A DNA stretch of 64,000 nucleotides from Branchiostoma floridae (Eukaryota > Chordata > Leptocardii > Amphioxiformes > Branchiostomatidae). Under the pieces are notes generated by a model, which ran no database searches, was not told where the DNA came from, and saw nothing but the letters and a program-made list of their open reading frames with translations. How positions within the stretch are numbered: position 1 is the first letter of the stretch; each line of letters opens with the position of its first letter. The stretch covers positions 4,229,790 to 4,293,789 of the forward strand of contig NC_049979.1 of the NCBI RefSeq assembly GCF_000003815.2, in the 5' to 3' direction. Made by a program: the position numbers and the translations under genes. This document shows positions 28,856-40,961 of this stretch, piece after piece.

Positions 28856-29225
28856 AAGGAACTGACCACATGGGACGGGATTGTGTACCCGGGAGCAAGG
28901 ACACAAGACAAAGGCCAGGGAACAAGTTTGAGCAACGGTGTGGAGGAGGGATGAAGGCATCACAGATGGTTGTTGAGAAATATTGTTTAATTTTTTAAAC
29001 AATTGTTTGAATCAGTGCTGAAATGTTACTGTTTTATACTTAATTACCTCCATGAAGGGTCACGGAGATTATATTTTACCCTGCATTTGTCTGTGTGTGT
29101 GTAAACAAGATAACTCAAGAACGGCTGAGTGAATTGTTTCATACTTGGTGTGTTGATAGTGTGTGATGATGCTAATCAAAAGCCTAATGTTTTTAACGGA
29201 TGCAATAAAGATTGAACAAAGATTG
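28856..29225 (+). other. 3' UTR of the copy A zinc-finger gene
   Basis: Non-coding; includes a dispersed 'acctccatgaagggtcacgg' repeat (about 29,045-29,160, relative of 3,163) and ends with AATAAAGATTGAA near 29,204. The B counterpart ends with the same signal near 49,853. Confidence 0.6.
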
Positions 29226-29465
29226 AAGCCTCCAGATTTAGCCTTTTATTAGTGTTACAGTTACTGTAGTACTCTTAAACTCCGACAAATAAACTAGAGT
29301 TAAGCAGATGTTGCTGCCCATACTTACAGGTTCGCATTTTAGTGTCAAGGGAAATTGTAACTCACTGTTACTATGTAGGCAGGTGTGAACATATACAGCA
29401 CCCGCAGTGAGGATTGGACTGTCCAACCCGAAAAGCCTATTCTGCAGTAAGAAGTGAACTGTCCC

Positions 29466-30097
29466 ACATCTATAGAGTAGCTCTATGCCTCTGATGGGTC
29501 CCCAATCGAGAAGGTTACCGACTTTAATTATCGGGGGGCTACACTGATGTGAAACATGACATAGATGTTAGAATTGGTCAAGGATGGAGTGCTATACATG
29601 CGCTCACAAAAATTTGGAAATCACGCATCAGAAAAGAAACAAAAACTAGAGTATTCCTATCTTGTATTATATCAATATTACTTTATGGCTGTGAGTCTTG
29701 GACAATGAACACTTCTCAGACCAGGAAACTGGATGGTTCCTTCACCAGGATGCTACGTGCTGTATGCAACAAACCTTGGTAGGAACACACAACAAACAAA
29801 GAACTGTATGGGACTCTTACATCTATTTCAACTGAAGTCAGGCGACGCCGGTTAAGCCTTGCTGGACATGTTGTTCGACATGGCGAACCAGCCGGTAAAC
29901 TGCTTTTTTGGTCCCCAGAGGCAAATAGGAGAAGAGGACGTCCATACCTCACGCTAAAGAACTTTATTGAACCAGAGACTGGTCTATATGATAAGGACCT
30001 CATTGAACTGATGAAAGATAGAACACATTGAAAGCAGAACTATGTGAATGCTCCAACTTGTTAAAACCAAGTATGAATATGTAACTGTATGTATGTA
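29466..30097 (+). pseudogene. 5'-truncated RTE-type LINE fragment with exact empty site in copy B
   Basis: A frame from about 29,490 reads an 'EKVTDF.Y.GA'-like start, then KETKTRVFLSCIISILLYGC, ESWTMNTSQTRKLDGSFTRM and, past a TAG at 29,780, EHTTNKELYG...RRRRLSLAGHVVRHGEPAGK and RRGRP. This order matches the C-terminus of RTE-clade proteins. The 3' end is a (TATG)n tract, as in RTE elements. Flanks tgtccc (29,460-29,465; 30,098-30,103) are the target duplication; copy B has one 'gaactgtcccgtcgag' at about 50,088. Confidence 0.82.
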
Positions 30098-30294
30098 TGT
30101 CCCGTCGAGAACAGTCCCCCCTGGAGGGAGAAATGGACTGTCCCTGCCTAAACAGTCCTTCTTGTAGTATGAAATGGATTGTCTCCAAATGGACAGTCCC
30201 GTAAGAGATGGACTACCCCACCTCAACAACCCCTCTGGCATACATGTGCGTTTATGAAAGACATCCAGGTAAACAATATCCAATGCTGTCATCA

Positions 30295-31150
30295 ACTTAA
30301 ACTTTTAAGTATAGCAAAATTCGAGATAAAAAGCATAGCAAGGGACTACTCCTTGGTAAAACCAGTGTTTAATTTTAAATACATTTTTCTCATAAAAAAA
30401 CTCCGACAACAATAAAACAACATGTCCATACATAGACAGCAGCTACTAGCGACCTGACCTCTAATCTGACTCGACTCAACAGTGTGACAGATTCATCGGC
30501 TCGTCGATGTTGGTCACCTACCCCCAAAGAAACATACTAGTAGTTACTCTCTGTATCTCATGATTCTCTCTCGTATGAACGTATGAAACAGTCTGAAATC
30601 TAATCTCGTTATATCTCGTTGCTTGGGAGAAAAGGTGAGACTTTGTAGCTGGTAACTAGGATTCAAGAAAGTGTATTATAAATATAACGTCTCTTGCTTG
30701 ATAAGTTGATCTTGTTGTTTTATTGTGTACGTGCGTGTGTTTGTCCGTTACTTTGGTAGGCTCAGTCGTTCGTGCAGCTCACGGTTTTGAGTCGACACTA
30801 CAAGTGCGGTCCCTCTTGTTGTAACTAAATTGGGACCTTTGGCCCAGAAAATAAACGTTAGACGATGGTGTTACATGTGAGATTTGTCGGCACCGGATTT
30901 CCAGTGCTGATTGTAGTCTCAGCACTCGGTTTCCAGTGCTGACTGCACAGGAGGGTTCCAGTGCTGACGACCACTTCAGCACTGGTGTTCCAGTGCTGAC
31001 AGAGGAGACCGTTACTTTTGTATATTTGCATTTTCTGTAGTGAATGATTTTGAGTTGTTAGTTTTCACTTATGTTGAGCTAGTTACATACTTTATTACTC
31101 CTATGTTGGATTATTTACGTTTTATGTTGTATGATTATTGTTCTATTGTT
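30295..31150. other. Spacer between the duplication copies; short tandem motif
   Basis: No gene. At about 30,898-31,003 'ttccagtgctgac' recurs four times with intervening 'tcagcact', giving several small hairpins. 31,108-31,160 holds a direct repeat of 'ttgtatgattattgttctat'. Confidence 0.5.
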
Positions 31151-31159
31151 GTATGATTA

Positions 31160-32661
31160 TTGTTCTATTGGCCTTCTATTTAAAATTCTATCAAATGGCA
31201 TTTCTGGCAGATTTTTCGATACAATAAAAAGTCAGTCCGTAGCAAGTGTTAAAACCAACATAGGACTGAGTGAAAAGTTTCCTGTCGAGATAGGAGTTAG
31301 ACAGGGTTGCGTTCTAAGCCCTTCACTGTTTAATCTGTATGTAAGTGACTTGGTATGTGAACTGAATGCGGAAGATTTTGATGCGCCCCTATTAGATAAA
31401 TCCAGTGTATCAAGTCTATTTTATGCAGACGACCTCGTTCTACTATCAACTAGTCAAAATGGCCTTCAACATGCAATAAATACTCTAGGCCGCTACTGCG
31501 ACAAATCTTATCAGTCAATCAATAAATAAGACAAAAATAATTATTTTTAACAAAAAGGGACATATGTTTTCAAATCTCAAATTCCACTTACTCAACAAAG
31601 ACATAGAAATAGTTTCCTCTTACTGCTATTTAGGAGTGGTGTTTACGGCTGGGTGCAATTTCACCACAGCAATGAAAGCACTGCAATAAAAGGCTTCCAG
31701 GGCTCTGTTCAGCATCAAAACAACCCTGGGAGACTGCAATCCTTCAGTATCAGTGTATTGTAAACTATTTGATGCCTGCGTAGTCCCAATATTAACTTAC
31801 GGTGCAGAGGTATGGGGCAAGAGCGGATTGAATGACAAGTCCCCCTTCGAACAACTTCATCTGAAATTTTGTAAATCAATATTAGGCGTAAGAAAAAATG
31901 CGAGTAATCTTGCAACAAGGGCAGAACTAGGAAGGTATCCCCTGTGGATCTAAGTTTACACGAGATTGTATTCATATTACAAACGATTAGTTAAAGAAAT
32001 ACCAACAAATAGCCTACAATTTGAAGCTTTCCTTGTTCAACAGGACTTGCACAAACGCAAAATCCCATGCTGGCTATCCAATGTTTGTAAAATCCTGGAG
32101 GAGTCTGGTTTTGCCTACCTTCTGCTAAACAGTGATCACAACACTTCATTCGCTCAGTCTGAAGTAAAACAAAGACTAAAAGACACCTTTCTTCAAAACT
32201 TTTACTCAGATCTTAACTCTCCTGGCACGAAGGAAAACCAAGGAAATAAGTTAAGAACCTACAGAAAATTTAAGAATTTATATGAAAGAGAAAAATACCT
32301 GGATATAACAAATTTTAGCTATCGCCGAGCCCTGACTAAACTAAGGATCAGCGATCACCCATTGGAAATTGAAGCCGGTAGATACAACCGAACTCCTCCT
32401 AATGATAGACTATGTATATTTTGCGATAAGAACCACGTGCATGTAGAAAACGAAATACACTTTGTCCTAGAGTGTTCACTATACAATGATCTGCGAAATG
32501 CATTTGTTAATGCTACACATGTAAATAAGAAATATGCACACATGACGAAGGAAGATATGTTCAAATATCTCATGTCATCATCTGACCACGATATACTGGA
32601 AAATCTCTGTAAGTTCATCTACAAATGTTTTAGGAAGAGAGAAGATGCACGTAAACTATAG
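31160..32661 (+). pseudogene. Degenerate non-LTR reverse transcriptase, 3' two thirds
   Basis: The reading moves between frames. From about 31,160: LLFKILSNGISGRFFDTIKS, then GVRQGCVLSPSLFNLYVSDL and SSLFYADDLVLLS (YADD present), broken by TAA at 31,529. Next SSYCYLGVVFTAGCNFTTA (about 31,615) and LFDACVVPILTYGAEVWG (31,768-31,821), broken again at 31,951. Then an open frame (31,966-32,661) with CIFCDKNHVHVENEIHFVLEC, a zinc-binding tail. At least three frame or stop lesions make it dead. Its 3' UTR contains an inverted repeat of 'ccaatggg.catgaat' (about 32,723-32,785). The protein resembles the element on the opposite strand at 33-37 kb. Confidence 0.8.
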
Positions 32662-32928
32662 TACATGTATATGTATAACTTTGCGTTTACTACCTTTTGT
32701 ACCAAACTGACTGCATTTAGCCCCAATGGGGCATGAATATGCAATAAATTGTGAATGTTTTATTGCAAATTCATGCCCATTGGGCTAATTGCAAGAGAAG
32801 AAAGACTAAATACATGAAATGAATGAATGTGGTCTAAGTACATGTAGATAAACTAAATTCTAACATACAAATATTAAGTGGATGAACGTACATATGATAC
32901 AGAATAGGGTACTAAGTCTACGTAGCTG

Positions 32929-35278
32929 TTACGGGGTTTGACTTCTTCTTTGAAGACAGTTGAAAATGAAATGCCCCATGTATTCTATGATATATTGATT
33001 CGATGATTTTAGTAGGAAGAGAATCTTTTGTGGCGTTTTTAACAATGAAAATGTTGGTGAGATTTCGGTCACTCTTTCAAATAGTCTTATTCTTTCGGTA
33101 TCGAATTGGGGGCATTCACAAATAAAATGTGTTTCATTTTCCACTGCATTCGTTGTGCACTGCTTACAAATTCTTTCTTGAACAGGTAGCTTTTTGTATC
33201 TTCCTTTCTCTATTTCTAACGGCTAATTCGTAACTTACATATCGCTGAGCGGTAATCAAAATTACTAGTATTATGGTACAGGTAGTTTTCCATGTCGTAT
33301 GCTGTTTTAAAGTTTTTGTAAAATCTGAGTTTTCCTTCGTCTACAGATAACTTGTGAAAGAAAGTTTGAGTATACATGTCATTCAACCCTCTCCTTAACA
33401 ATCTACATGAATAACCGCTGTCTATGATGTCGGTATTCCAGAAGTATGAATAGCCGCTGTTATTAAGTACTTCCTTTACATGATGTATCCAGTTTTTCCT
33501 GCGGCTGTTCTCTGGCATATATTGTTGTGACAGAAGTGCATCTACTTGTAACGGATGTGAAGAAATGTTCAATTGTCTGAGTCGTAGCCAATATTTGACT
33601 ATACGGACTGAAACATCTAGATCAACTGGGTACATACCAAGTTCCGCTCTACACGCCAAGTTACTAGAACTTCTTTGTACTCCAAGAATATTTTTACAGA
33701 ATCTATTCTGGATTATTTCAATGGGACAGTTATCATTGAGATAATCCTTGCCCCAAATTTCACAACCATATAACATAATGGACTTGATGCATGCATCATA
33801 AATTTTTAACAAGGCCTTCGGAGACAGAGATGAACGGAATAAAGGTTTGAGACTAAAAAGAGCTCTGAGCCACAATAATTAAATTATTTTCAAAAAATTG
33901 ACTAAGAAAATACTCATTTATTTGAATTTCTTTGAATATTTTAGAAACATTTTGAATGTAACTGTACAATAATATCTTTATTTAGAATAATTGTGAAACC
34001 TCTCTGTGATTATTTCACATTTACAAGTATTTACAAAAAATGGTAANNNNNNNNNNNNNNNNNNNNNNNNNNNNNNNNNNNNNNNNNNNNNNNNNNNNNN
34101 NNNNNNNNNNNNNNNNNNNNNNNNNNNNNNNNNNNNNNNNNNNNNNNNNNNNNNNNNNNNNNNNNNNNNNNNNNNNNNNNNNNNNNNNNNNNNNNNNNNN
34201 NNNNNNNNNNNNNNNNNNNNNNNNNNNNNNNNNNNNNNNNNNNNNNNNNNNNNNNNNNNNNNNNNNNNNNNNNNNNNNNNNNNNNNNNNNNNNNNNNNNN
34301 NNNNNNNNNNNNNNNNNNNNNNNNNNNNNNNNNNNNNNNNNNNNNNNNNNNNNNNNNNNNNNNNNNNNNNNNNNNNNNNNNNNNNNNNNNNNNNNNNNNN
34401 NNNNNNNNNNGTCCTATCATTGAGATAATCCTTGCCCCAAATTTCACAACCATATAACATAATGGACTTGATGCATGCATCATAAATTTTTAACAAGGCC
34501 TTCGGAGACAGAGATGAACGGAATAAAGGTTTGAGACTAAAAAGAGCTTTCCGTGCTTTTTGGGACAAATGCTTTTTGGTGGGAGTAAAACTGCCAGAAG
34601 AAGAGAGTGTCAAACCTAAATAACAATAAGAACTTGTGATTTCGATGGTCTCTGGTGCAAAGAAGAAGCTGACGTCCTTGAACAGGCGTCCTGTTTTGTT
34701 GAAAATTACAACCTTTGTCTTTTTTAGGTTTACCTGTAATTTCCAATTTGTGCAGAACATGTTGAGTTTGTCCAGAGCACTTTGTAGTCCCTTTTCAGTC
34801 TCTGAGAATATTACCACGTCATCCGCGTAAAGTAAGCACGAGACAGACAGATTTTGTAATGTTGGAGGTGCACAGTCGGGATTATCTAGTTCTTTAACAA
34901 GGTCATTTATAAAGAGGTTAAACAATGTGGGGCTGAGGTTGCAGCCTTGTCTTACTCCTTTGTATGTACTGAATAATGGGGTGAGACCCTCGGAGGTCTT
35001 GACACACGTCTGAGGGTTAGAATACATAGTTTTGATCAACTCATAGAATTTGCCACCTATACCTGTACTAAGCAATTTGTAGCGGAGCCCTTCTCTCCAA
35101 ACACTATCAAACGCTTTCCTGAAATCTATAAAACATGCATATAAACGTTTGTTGGAGTTAATGTACTTTGATGTTAAAGAGTCAACAACAAAAAGATTAT
35201 CCCGTGTTCCGAAATTCTTTCTAAAGCCCGACTGATTTGGGGCAATAAGTGTATGCTTTTCTAAATGTGTAAATGGAT
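32929..35278 (-). pseudogene. Non-LTR reverse transcriptase, RT to C-terminus (interrupted)
   Basis: From about 35,275 leftward: HPFTHLEKHTLIAPNQSGFR, RLYACFIDFRKAFDSVWREG (first catalytic Asp), KGVRQGCNLSPTLFNLFIND and SCLLYADDVVIFS (YADD), then IYDACIKSIMLYGCEIWGKD. An N-gap and duplicated flank interrupt it at 33,869-34,410. The frame resumes at about 33,875 and runs to 33,216 (RAELGMYPVDLDVSVRIVKY...), with the zinc tail end at 33,144-32,929 (MENETHFICECPQF). Apart from the gap and a break near 33,200 the frame is well preserved. Upstream parts of the same element lie at 35.87-37.02 kb. Confidence 0.82.
34047..34410. other. Assembly gap (364 N) flanked by a duplicated 140-bp sequence
   Basis: The stretch at about 33,729-33,868 is repeated almost exactly at 34,415-34,553 on the other side of the gap. 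The sequence 33,869-34,046 is not RT. Confidence 0.9.
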
Positions 35279-35839
35279 GTATGTATTATTCATTTGAGTT
35301 TTGAAGACCACCGCTTCTCGGAAAGCCGCACGTTTGCTCTAGTGCGTCCACTTCAGATGGACGCCGGATGATCTCAGCAGGGAACATCCCCAATCTGTCC
35401 TGACTCAGTAGGTTGTAAATATGAGTCAACGGGAAGGAGCCAGCTCCTTCTGTCTTATAAATAGACAACGTCCGTCGTCAGAGACATTCCGCTCGGAGAC
35501 GCACAAGCACGCTGCCACGCTTTGCTATTCGTTCTGCACCCTAATCCCACCCGACCCTAATATCTGTTAGTCATATCAATTGTATTGCCTTCCTTCTTTG
35601 TCATAGTTGTTTGCGACAATAATAATCTTATCAAAAATGTATGTGTTACTGTATGAACTGTTGGTATGCCTGTTGTACGTACTAATGACATGTGTAAATA
35701 GAGCTTTAGGATAGTATTGTACTGACATAATCCTTGTATAGATAGATATCTCTGTGTACGGGAGAACTTTTGTCTTGTGTGAAAATAAAACTCCCAGTGT
35801 TTGATGCCCCAAAGCTGCCTTTGTACATTATTGCATACA
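35279..35839 (+). mobile_element. Candidate solo LTR inserted in the reverse transcriptase
   Basis: It interrupts the RT frame between TAILNTRLTNF and HPFTHLEKHTL. It starts TGTATG and ends CATACA (6-bp inverted ends), has a TATA box (cttataaataga, about 35,455) and an AATAAA signal (about 35,784) in the right order and spacing for an LTR promoter and polyadenylation site. I found no exact 4-6 bp target duplication, and the right flank to about 35,870 is unexplained, so the call is tentative. Confidence 0.4.
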
Positions 35840-35869
35840 ATAGGCTAGACTATGAGATACCTTAGGATT

Positions 35870-35991
35870 CAAAAATTAGTAAGACGTGTATTCAGTATTG
35901 CGGTAAAAAGTTTGGAAAGACAACTCATAACAGTGATTCCCCTATAATTATCCGGGTCTTCTTTAGAACCTCCTTTGTTTAAACCGACAGC
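35870..35991 (-). pseudogene. RT fragment (KGGSKEDPDNYRGITVMSCL)
   Basis: Minus-strand frame with the conserved N-terminal RT block 'NYRGITV' followed by SKLFTAILNTRLTNF. It continues into the 35,278 piece if the inserted sequence is disregarded, and abuts the inverted piece at 35,992. Confidence 0.75.
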
Positions 35992-36429
35992 GATCCGTCA
36001 GCCTTTTGGCAGCTAATCAAACAATTCAAAACAAATGATCGCATGTCTACGGACGAAACAACTGACGGACAAGCCCTTCATACCCACTTCAAACAGTTAT
36101 TTGGAAGGGAATCCGATTCCAGCTTACCACAAACAGACAACAGCTTTCACATTCATATTGAAAATAAGTTGAAAGAACTTGAGACTGAATTGTCAAATTT
36201 CAACCCTTTAGATGCAGAAATAGATCCGAACGAAATAAAGCAAGTAATATCCCAACTAAAGAATGGCAAAGCTACCGGCAATGATTTGATAATAAATGAG
36301 ATGTTGAAATCTGCATCCCATGTTCTAACAAAACCACTGGCTAATTTATTCAACCTAATCATGTCATCAGGTCACTTCCCCAAACAATGGTGTGAAAGCC
36401 TTGAAGTACTTGCCCCTGATAAAAGGATC
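35992..36429 (+). pseudogene. Inverted internal segment of the same LINE (linker and RT fingers)
   Basis: The plus-strand frame DPSAFWQLIKQFKTND...LKNGKATGNDLIINEMLKSA...HFPKQWCESLEVLAPDKRI is the part of the protein that should lie between the minus-strand pieces at 36,430-37,024 and 35,870-35,991. The segment is bounded by GATCC (35,992-35,996) and GGATC (36,425-36,429), a 5-bp inverted repeat. Confidence 0.8.
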
Positions 36430-37024
36430 GTGTTTTTTTTTTCGAGAGAAGTTTACAAAGATTGTTGAGACTTCGTCTGGCTGTTGCGCAGTTCTCTGTA
36501 AACCAGATTTTCTTGTTCTGGCGTTTATTATGTAAATTGTTTGTTTGCTTTGCGTAGCGTAGCTTGAGTGATTTTTTACCGGCTTCCTGTAATAACGTTA
36601 CTAATTCTGAAAGCGCTTTTTCAATTGAGCTCGAAGTCGGTGTGGTTACCACATCTTTTTCCATAATCTTGTCTATTTTCAATGTGAATTCGGGCCTGCT
36701 GACAATTTCAATAAACTTTTCTTTTGACTCGGCGTTCCACACAAACTTACGGTGAGGCCGGGTATGCAAAGAGGTTTTCTCGGGATTTGGTTTGGAGTTA
36801 CAGTTTAGAATCATTGAAAGTTTACAGTGATCTGAATGGGGTGTTAAAGAGTGAACGTGGAAGAAAGAAACTTTAGAAAAGAGGAGATTTTCATTGACGA
36901 GAACATAATCCACTACACTGGTACCATTTGGTTGGTAACATGTAGGTTTGCCTAGTGTATCTCCAGGCGTTCTGCCGTTCAAGATTCTTAACTTACTGTT
37001 CTTAAACTTCATTGTCATTGTCAT
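36430..37024 (-). pseudogene. LINE endonuclease C-terminus and linker
   Basis: Minus-strand frame with NGTSVVDYVLVNENLL and VHSLTPHSDHCKLSM, the terminal Asp and SDH histidine motifs of the AP-type endonuclease, then a linker with KKIWFTENCATARRSLNNLC. It ends at a 10-A run, where one base must be lost or gained to stay in frame with the inverted segment. The N-terminal half of the endonuclease is missing. Confidence 0.75.
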
Positions 37025-37039
37025 TGTTTATGTTGATTG

Positions 37040-37130
37040 TCACAGGGCTCCCTTGGAAATCAGTCATCTAGACTGAAGGGACCACCCTTTAAGATCAATA
37101 GATAAAAAAAATAAATAGATAAATATTTAC
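37040..37130 (+). mobile_element. Isolated LINE 3' tail
   Basis: 'gggctcccttggaaatcagt' then 'ctgaagggaccaccctttaa' and an AATAGATA/AAATA-rich tail. It looks like a severely 5'-truncated LINE end next to the start of copy B; from general familiarity, similar tails are frequent in lancelet genomes. Confidence 0.45.
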
Positions 37131-38096
37131 AATCATATGTAATTTACAAAAAAAGACGAGCTTTAACACCTACAAACATTTTACAGCAGTGTGTTTATTG
37201 TCCGGTCCGCACTCTATTCCCGTGCCCGCGACGTTTCCGTGACGTAGGCGAAACCATGATACATGTAAAATGAAAATCGCGAAACTGGTATCCCAGGTTC
37301 CGTAGCTCAGTCGAAGATCTGTCTTCACTCTTTAGATCCAGGGGCCGCAACTTCCTGTGAGGAATCTTGATAGAAGCAGTTCGTTCCATGGACTGTTTAG
37401 TAACCCTTGTTAGAACCCTTGCTAGAACGATTGCGCAACTATTTCAAGATGGCCGAGCGGTCTAATGGTAAGGTTCTGCGTAAAAGACGCAGTCAGTTTC
37501 CGTTTTTTTTCTTTGCTGAACAAATCACATATAATCGTTTTCTTTTCATGTGATTTTAACACCCAGGCTTTTCTAAAATCTTTTTTTGTTCAAAAGGTTT
37601 CTTGTTTCATTTTATATACACAACTCTTTCGTCTTGTGACCAGATCATGGAAACCCAGGATTGGGATTTCTTTATTTTTATTTTCAAACATCCACAACAT
37701 TAAAGTGACGTAAGTTAAACAGAAGATAGAGTTACTTAAATTAAAATAAGTCTATTTCTACGTTTTCTCAATCTTGAACTGGCAGGGTATCAAAATTGTC
37801 ATATTTGATTTGATTTGATTTGATTTATTGAAATTGCAAACGATACAATACATGAGGGACACAGGCAGCGCCACAGCGGTGTGTTGGTGTTGTGGCCCTC
37901 AAAATGTCACATGAATACATAACATACATTCTCATATTTCCACCAGGTGCCATTATACCGCCACCTAAAAAATGTTGTTATAGAGGCCTTCTCAAGATTG
38001 TCTTCAACACCTAAACATCTGAATTGTATTACATTTAAGATATTTAGCATTCGGTGTTCAAGACAATCTTGTGAAGACCTCTTTACTGACGTTTTT

Positions 38097-38455
38097 TTGA
38101 GGTGGCGGTATAATGACACCCGGTGGAATTATGATAGTCGATGTTACATACATATCAATTGATACAATTATTAAAATACAATAATTGAATACAATCTAAA
38201 ATTACAAATACATCATATAAATCTAGCCTCAGTTTTCTAGGTATCAATCAGTCAGTCCAGTTTGCCAGCCTCTGTTTAAACACACTGAGACTGCCAGCTT
38301 GCTTTATGGCCTGGGGCAGTTCGTTCCAGAGGCGGGAAGCGTGCGGAAGGAAGCTTGGTTGATAAGTTTGGGTCCTGCAGCGTGGTATGTGGAGATGGGT
38401 GGAGTTGCGAAGCCGTAGGCGTGTGGTTCTGTGCTCACCTATTGTGTCACAAAAT
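38097..38455 (-). pseudogene. 3' end of a CR1/L2-like LINE (copy B)
   Basis: Same C-terminal RT fragment and 3' terminus as 15,636-15,990, with one or two substitutions. Here it directly follows the fold-back core, without the 7-kb insertion seen in A. Confidence 0.7.
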
Positions 38456-38770
38456 TTACTAATCTTTACACAAGAAAAAATTTTCCACTACAAAGTCAGG
38501 CCTTGTGTCATTCAACGATATAAGCAACTTCATCTTTATTAACGATTTCATATCTTACATACATCGCATCCCATCATGATGTATTCCTCAACTGACCACC
38601 ACTCAGAAAATCCTTTTAGAAGGCGAAAGTGGCAGCTTTTTTTAGAAGCACTTGTTTTCAATTTACGGCATATATTGGACATTCTACAACTGCTTTGTAC
38701 GATTTACAGTATGGTCGATAACTTCCTCTTTCATTTTTAGAAACGGCCGAAAATTGGTGTCTAATCAAAT

Positions 38771-38810
38771 CAAGGACGTTATATGAGATACATATCAGAT
38801 AACGTCCTTG
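38771..38810. mobile_element. 40-bp palindromic micro-element (copy B ortholog)
   Basis: Counterpart of 21,525-21,564, unchanged. Confidence 0.55.
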
Positions 38811-39194
38811 ATTACATCAAGATCATCATGGCCCTCCGTACTTCAGCTGGTGGGGCGATACCATTATGCAGCAATCGGTCGATTCTATTAATGTATACAA
38901 GGAAAAACATTGTGCCTAGGTTTAACATCATAAGTGATTTGGATGAAAAATAAATATCTATATTTTTATATCTATCAATAAAAAAGACCTTTTGTAGACA
39001 AAAATGAAGCAAAGAAATTTTGTTGTTTTTGCAATTAAAAAAATTGCCCCCATTCACAAAGTCAGTGCATGACGTACCCGAAGCCTTCTTGCAACAGGTG
39101 CTGAATAATTTTTGCCTGATTCTGACACCAGGTGCTGCATAATTTTTCCCTGATTCTGACACCAGGTGCTGCATAATTTTTGCCTCATTCTGGC

Positions 39195-39221
39195 CAAAGA
39201 GCTTTTGATAAAAGCTCCTTG
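39195..39221. mobile_element. 27-bp palindromic micro-element (copy B ortholog)
   Basis: Counterpart of 21,949-21,975 with the same flanking ttctg[g/a]c repeats. Confidence 0.6.
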
Positions 39222-39922
39222 TTCTGACATGTATCTGACACTCACACGCGGCCAAGTCACACTAGCTGCGCATGCACTCCGACGTCTTCCATTTGCTTGG
39301 TTTCAGCAAAGGTGAGAAAAGAGTTGTATCTATTCGTTGATTATTGGAGATATATCGTCAGCAGGGTAATGTTGGGACTAACCATGTGAAGAAATTTCTA
39401 ATACTACTGAGTCGTTCTCTTTGCCAAAAATTTCACCGTCAGAGTGACGACGCCGTGGCCGGAGCCCCCTGCTTCCAGCTCGTCATGTCATGTCCTACCA
39501 TGTCCCTATCTAATACTACCCATAGCTGCCCTCTCTCTGAATGCAGTTTAATACGCCCATGGGGTTGTTACGAGGTCAATTTGAAAGGCCACGTCGGGAA
39601 CTATAAATTTGGCCGTCTCAACCGCTATATAATGTAAAACTTCACTGCTGTGGGTGGCAGTCTCAACCGCTATATGATGTAAAACTTCGCTGCTGGGGGT
39701 AGCAAACAAAAATGGCGAGAAAACAAGTTGGCCGGCGGCGTACGTTCAATTTTGCCCGCCCAACTTGCTGTTGAATCATGCTCATCTTTTACCGTATTTA
39801 AGACCATTTAAAGCACCCAGAACTTCTCCATACTGGCACATATGTATCATTTATTCTTTATTTCGTACTTTCAGCGTTCAAAAGTACGCACAAACATGCC
39901 GCAAACGAACCCATTTGATTTA

Positions 39923-40149
39923 TAAGCCTTCTCACATTAGTTAGGACGCATGTGGGGCGACAGAAATTCTAGGTAATATGTCAAAGAGTAAGGCACACGA
40001 AAAGAAAACAAAACCCGTCTGGACATTGTTATGCAAATCGAAAGAATGGTGAAGACAAGACTGTTTACTTTTTGTGTGCCTTACCCTTTGACGTACTACC
40101 TAGAATTCCTGTCGCCGCACATGCGTTCTAACAAATGCGAGGCGGCTTA
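39923..40149. mobile_element. 227-bp TTA-flanked fold-back MITE (copy B ortholog)
   Basis: Counterpart of 22,666-22,892, same ends and same TTA flanks. Confidence 0.65.
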
Positions 40150-40609
40150 TTAGATCCCTCAATTAATCAGCACAGGATCAAGCGGATCCCTGAACAGTTT
40201 TTTCCGTTTTTCCAAATTCAATTTTCAAGTCATTTTTACACACAGTAAGGTTAAATAACACTATCTCATTGCATATCGACCTGCATATCAGATTCAATTC
40301 GCTCGGTGACCCCACACGTCGGAAAATGTCCAAAAACGTTAACGTTACATCGTCTTAGGAAAGTTTGAATTTTGTTTATGAAATTGAGTTTTGTTTAGAA
40401 CTTTTGGGAAGCTATGGCGATTAAGGTTTAAACATCGATCGCATTGGTGTAAAAGTTCCGCGAAACGACGGCTAAGATTTGCATAATGCGGTTGAGATCT
40501 GCGTAATTTAGCGTAGAGGGCAAATGAAGCGTCCAGTATTACGTAGTCGGCCCTCCTGGTTAATCTTGTTATTTTCAGATCAATAAACCAGTCTATGTAT
40601 AACTATAAA

Positions 40610-40775
40610 GGTCAAACAACGTGCAAACAGAACGTTGGGCTGACAATTTCTGTGTAGAGATATATTGCAACTTTGATGTACCTCATCTAATTGTCTTTAT
40701 CAATTTGTCATTCATGATGTAGGCCGTCGAACATGAAGCTGAGCAAGATGTGCAGCAGGGGCACTACAGGAGTAG
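40610..40775 (+). pseudogene. Truncated zinc-finger exon start
   Basis: Carries the intron end shared with 28,440-28,560 and 48,800-48,920 and an acceptor (cattcatgatgtag, to 40,721), then AVEHEAEQDVQ, and breaks off into an unrelated 'ggcactacaggagtagag' repeat. Confidence 0.6.
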
Positions 40776-40837
40776 AGAGGCCACAACACCAGTCTCCCAC
40801 ACCCGAGGTTCAGAGGCTGAGCACAACAGGACAGCCA

Positions 40838-40905
40838 AGAGGCAAAGGTACTCGAGCATCAGGCATTTATAATTCTTGGCCGTGACTCACACCTAGTTAT
40901 TTCCT

Positions 40906-40961
<56 letters not shown>

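Noticed and set aside
34006-34428. Long frames across the N-gap
   Set aside because: They are open only because N bases contain no stop.
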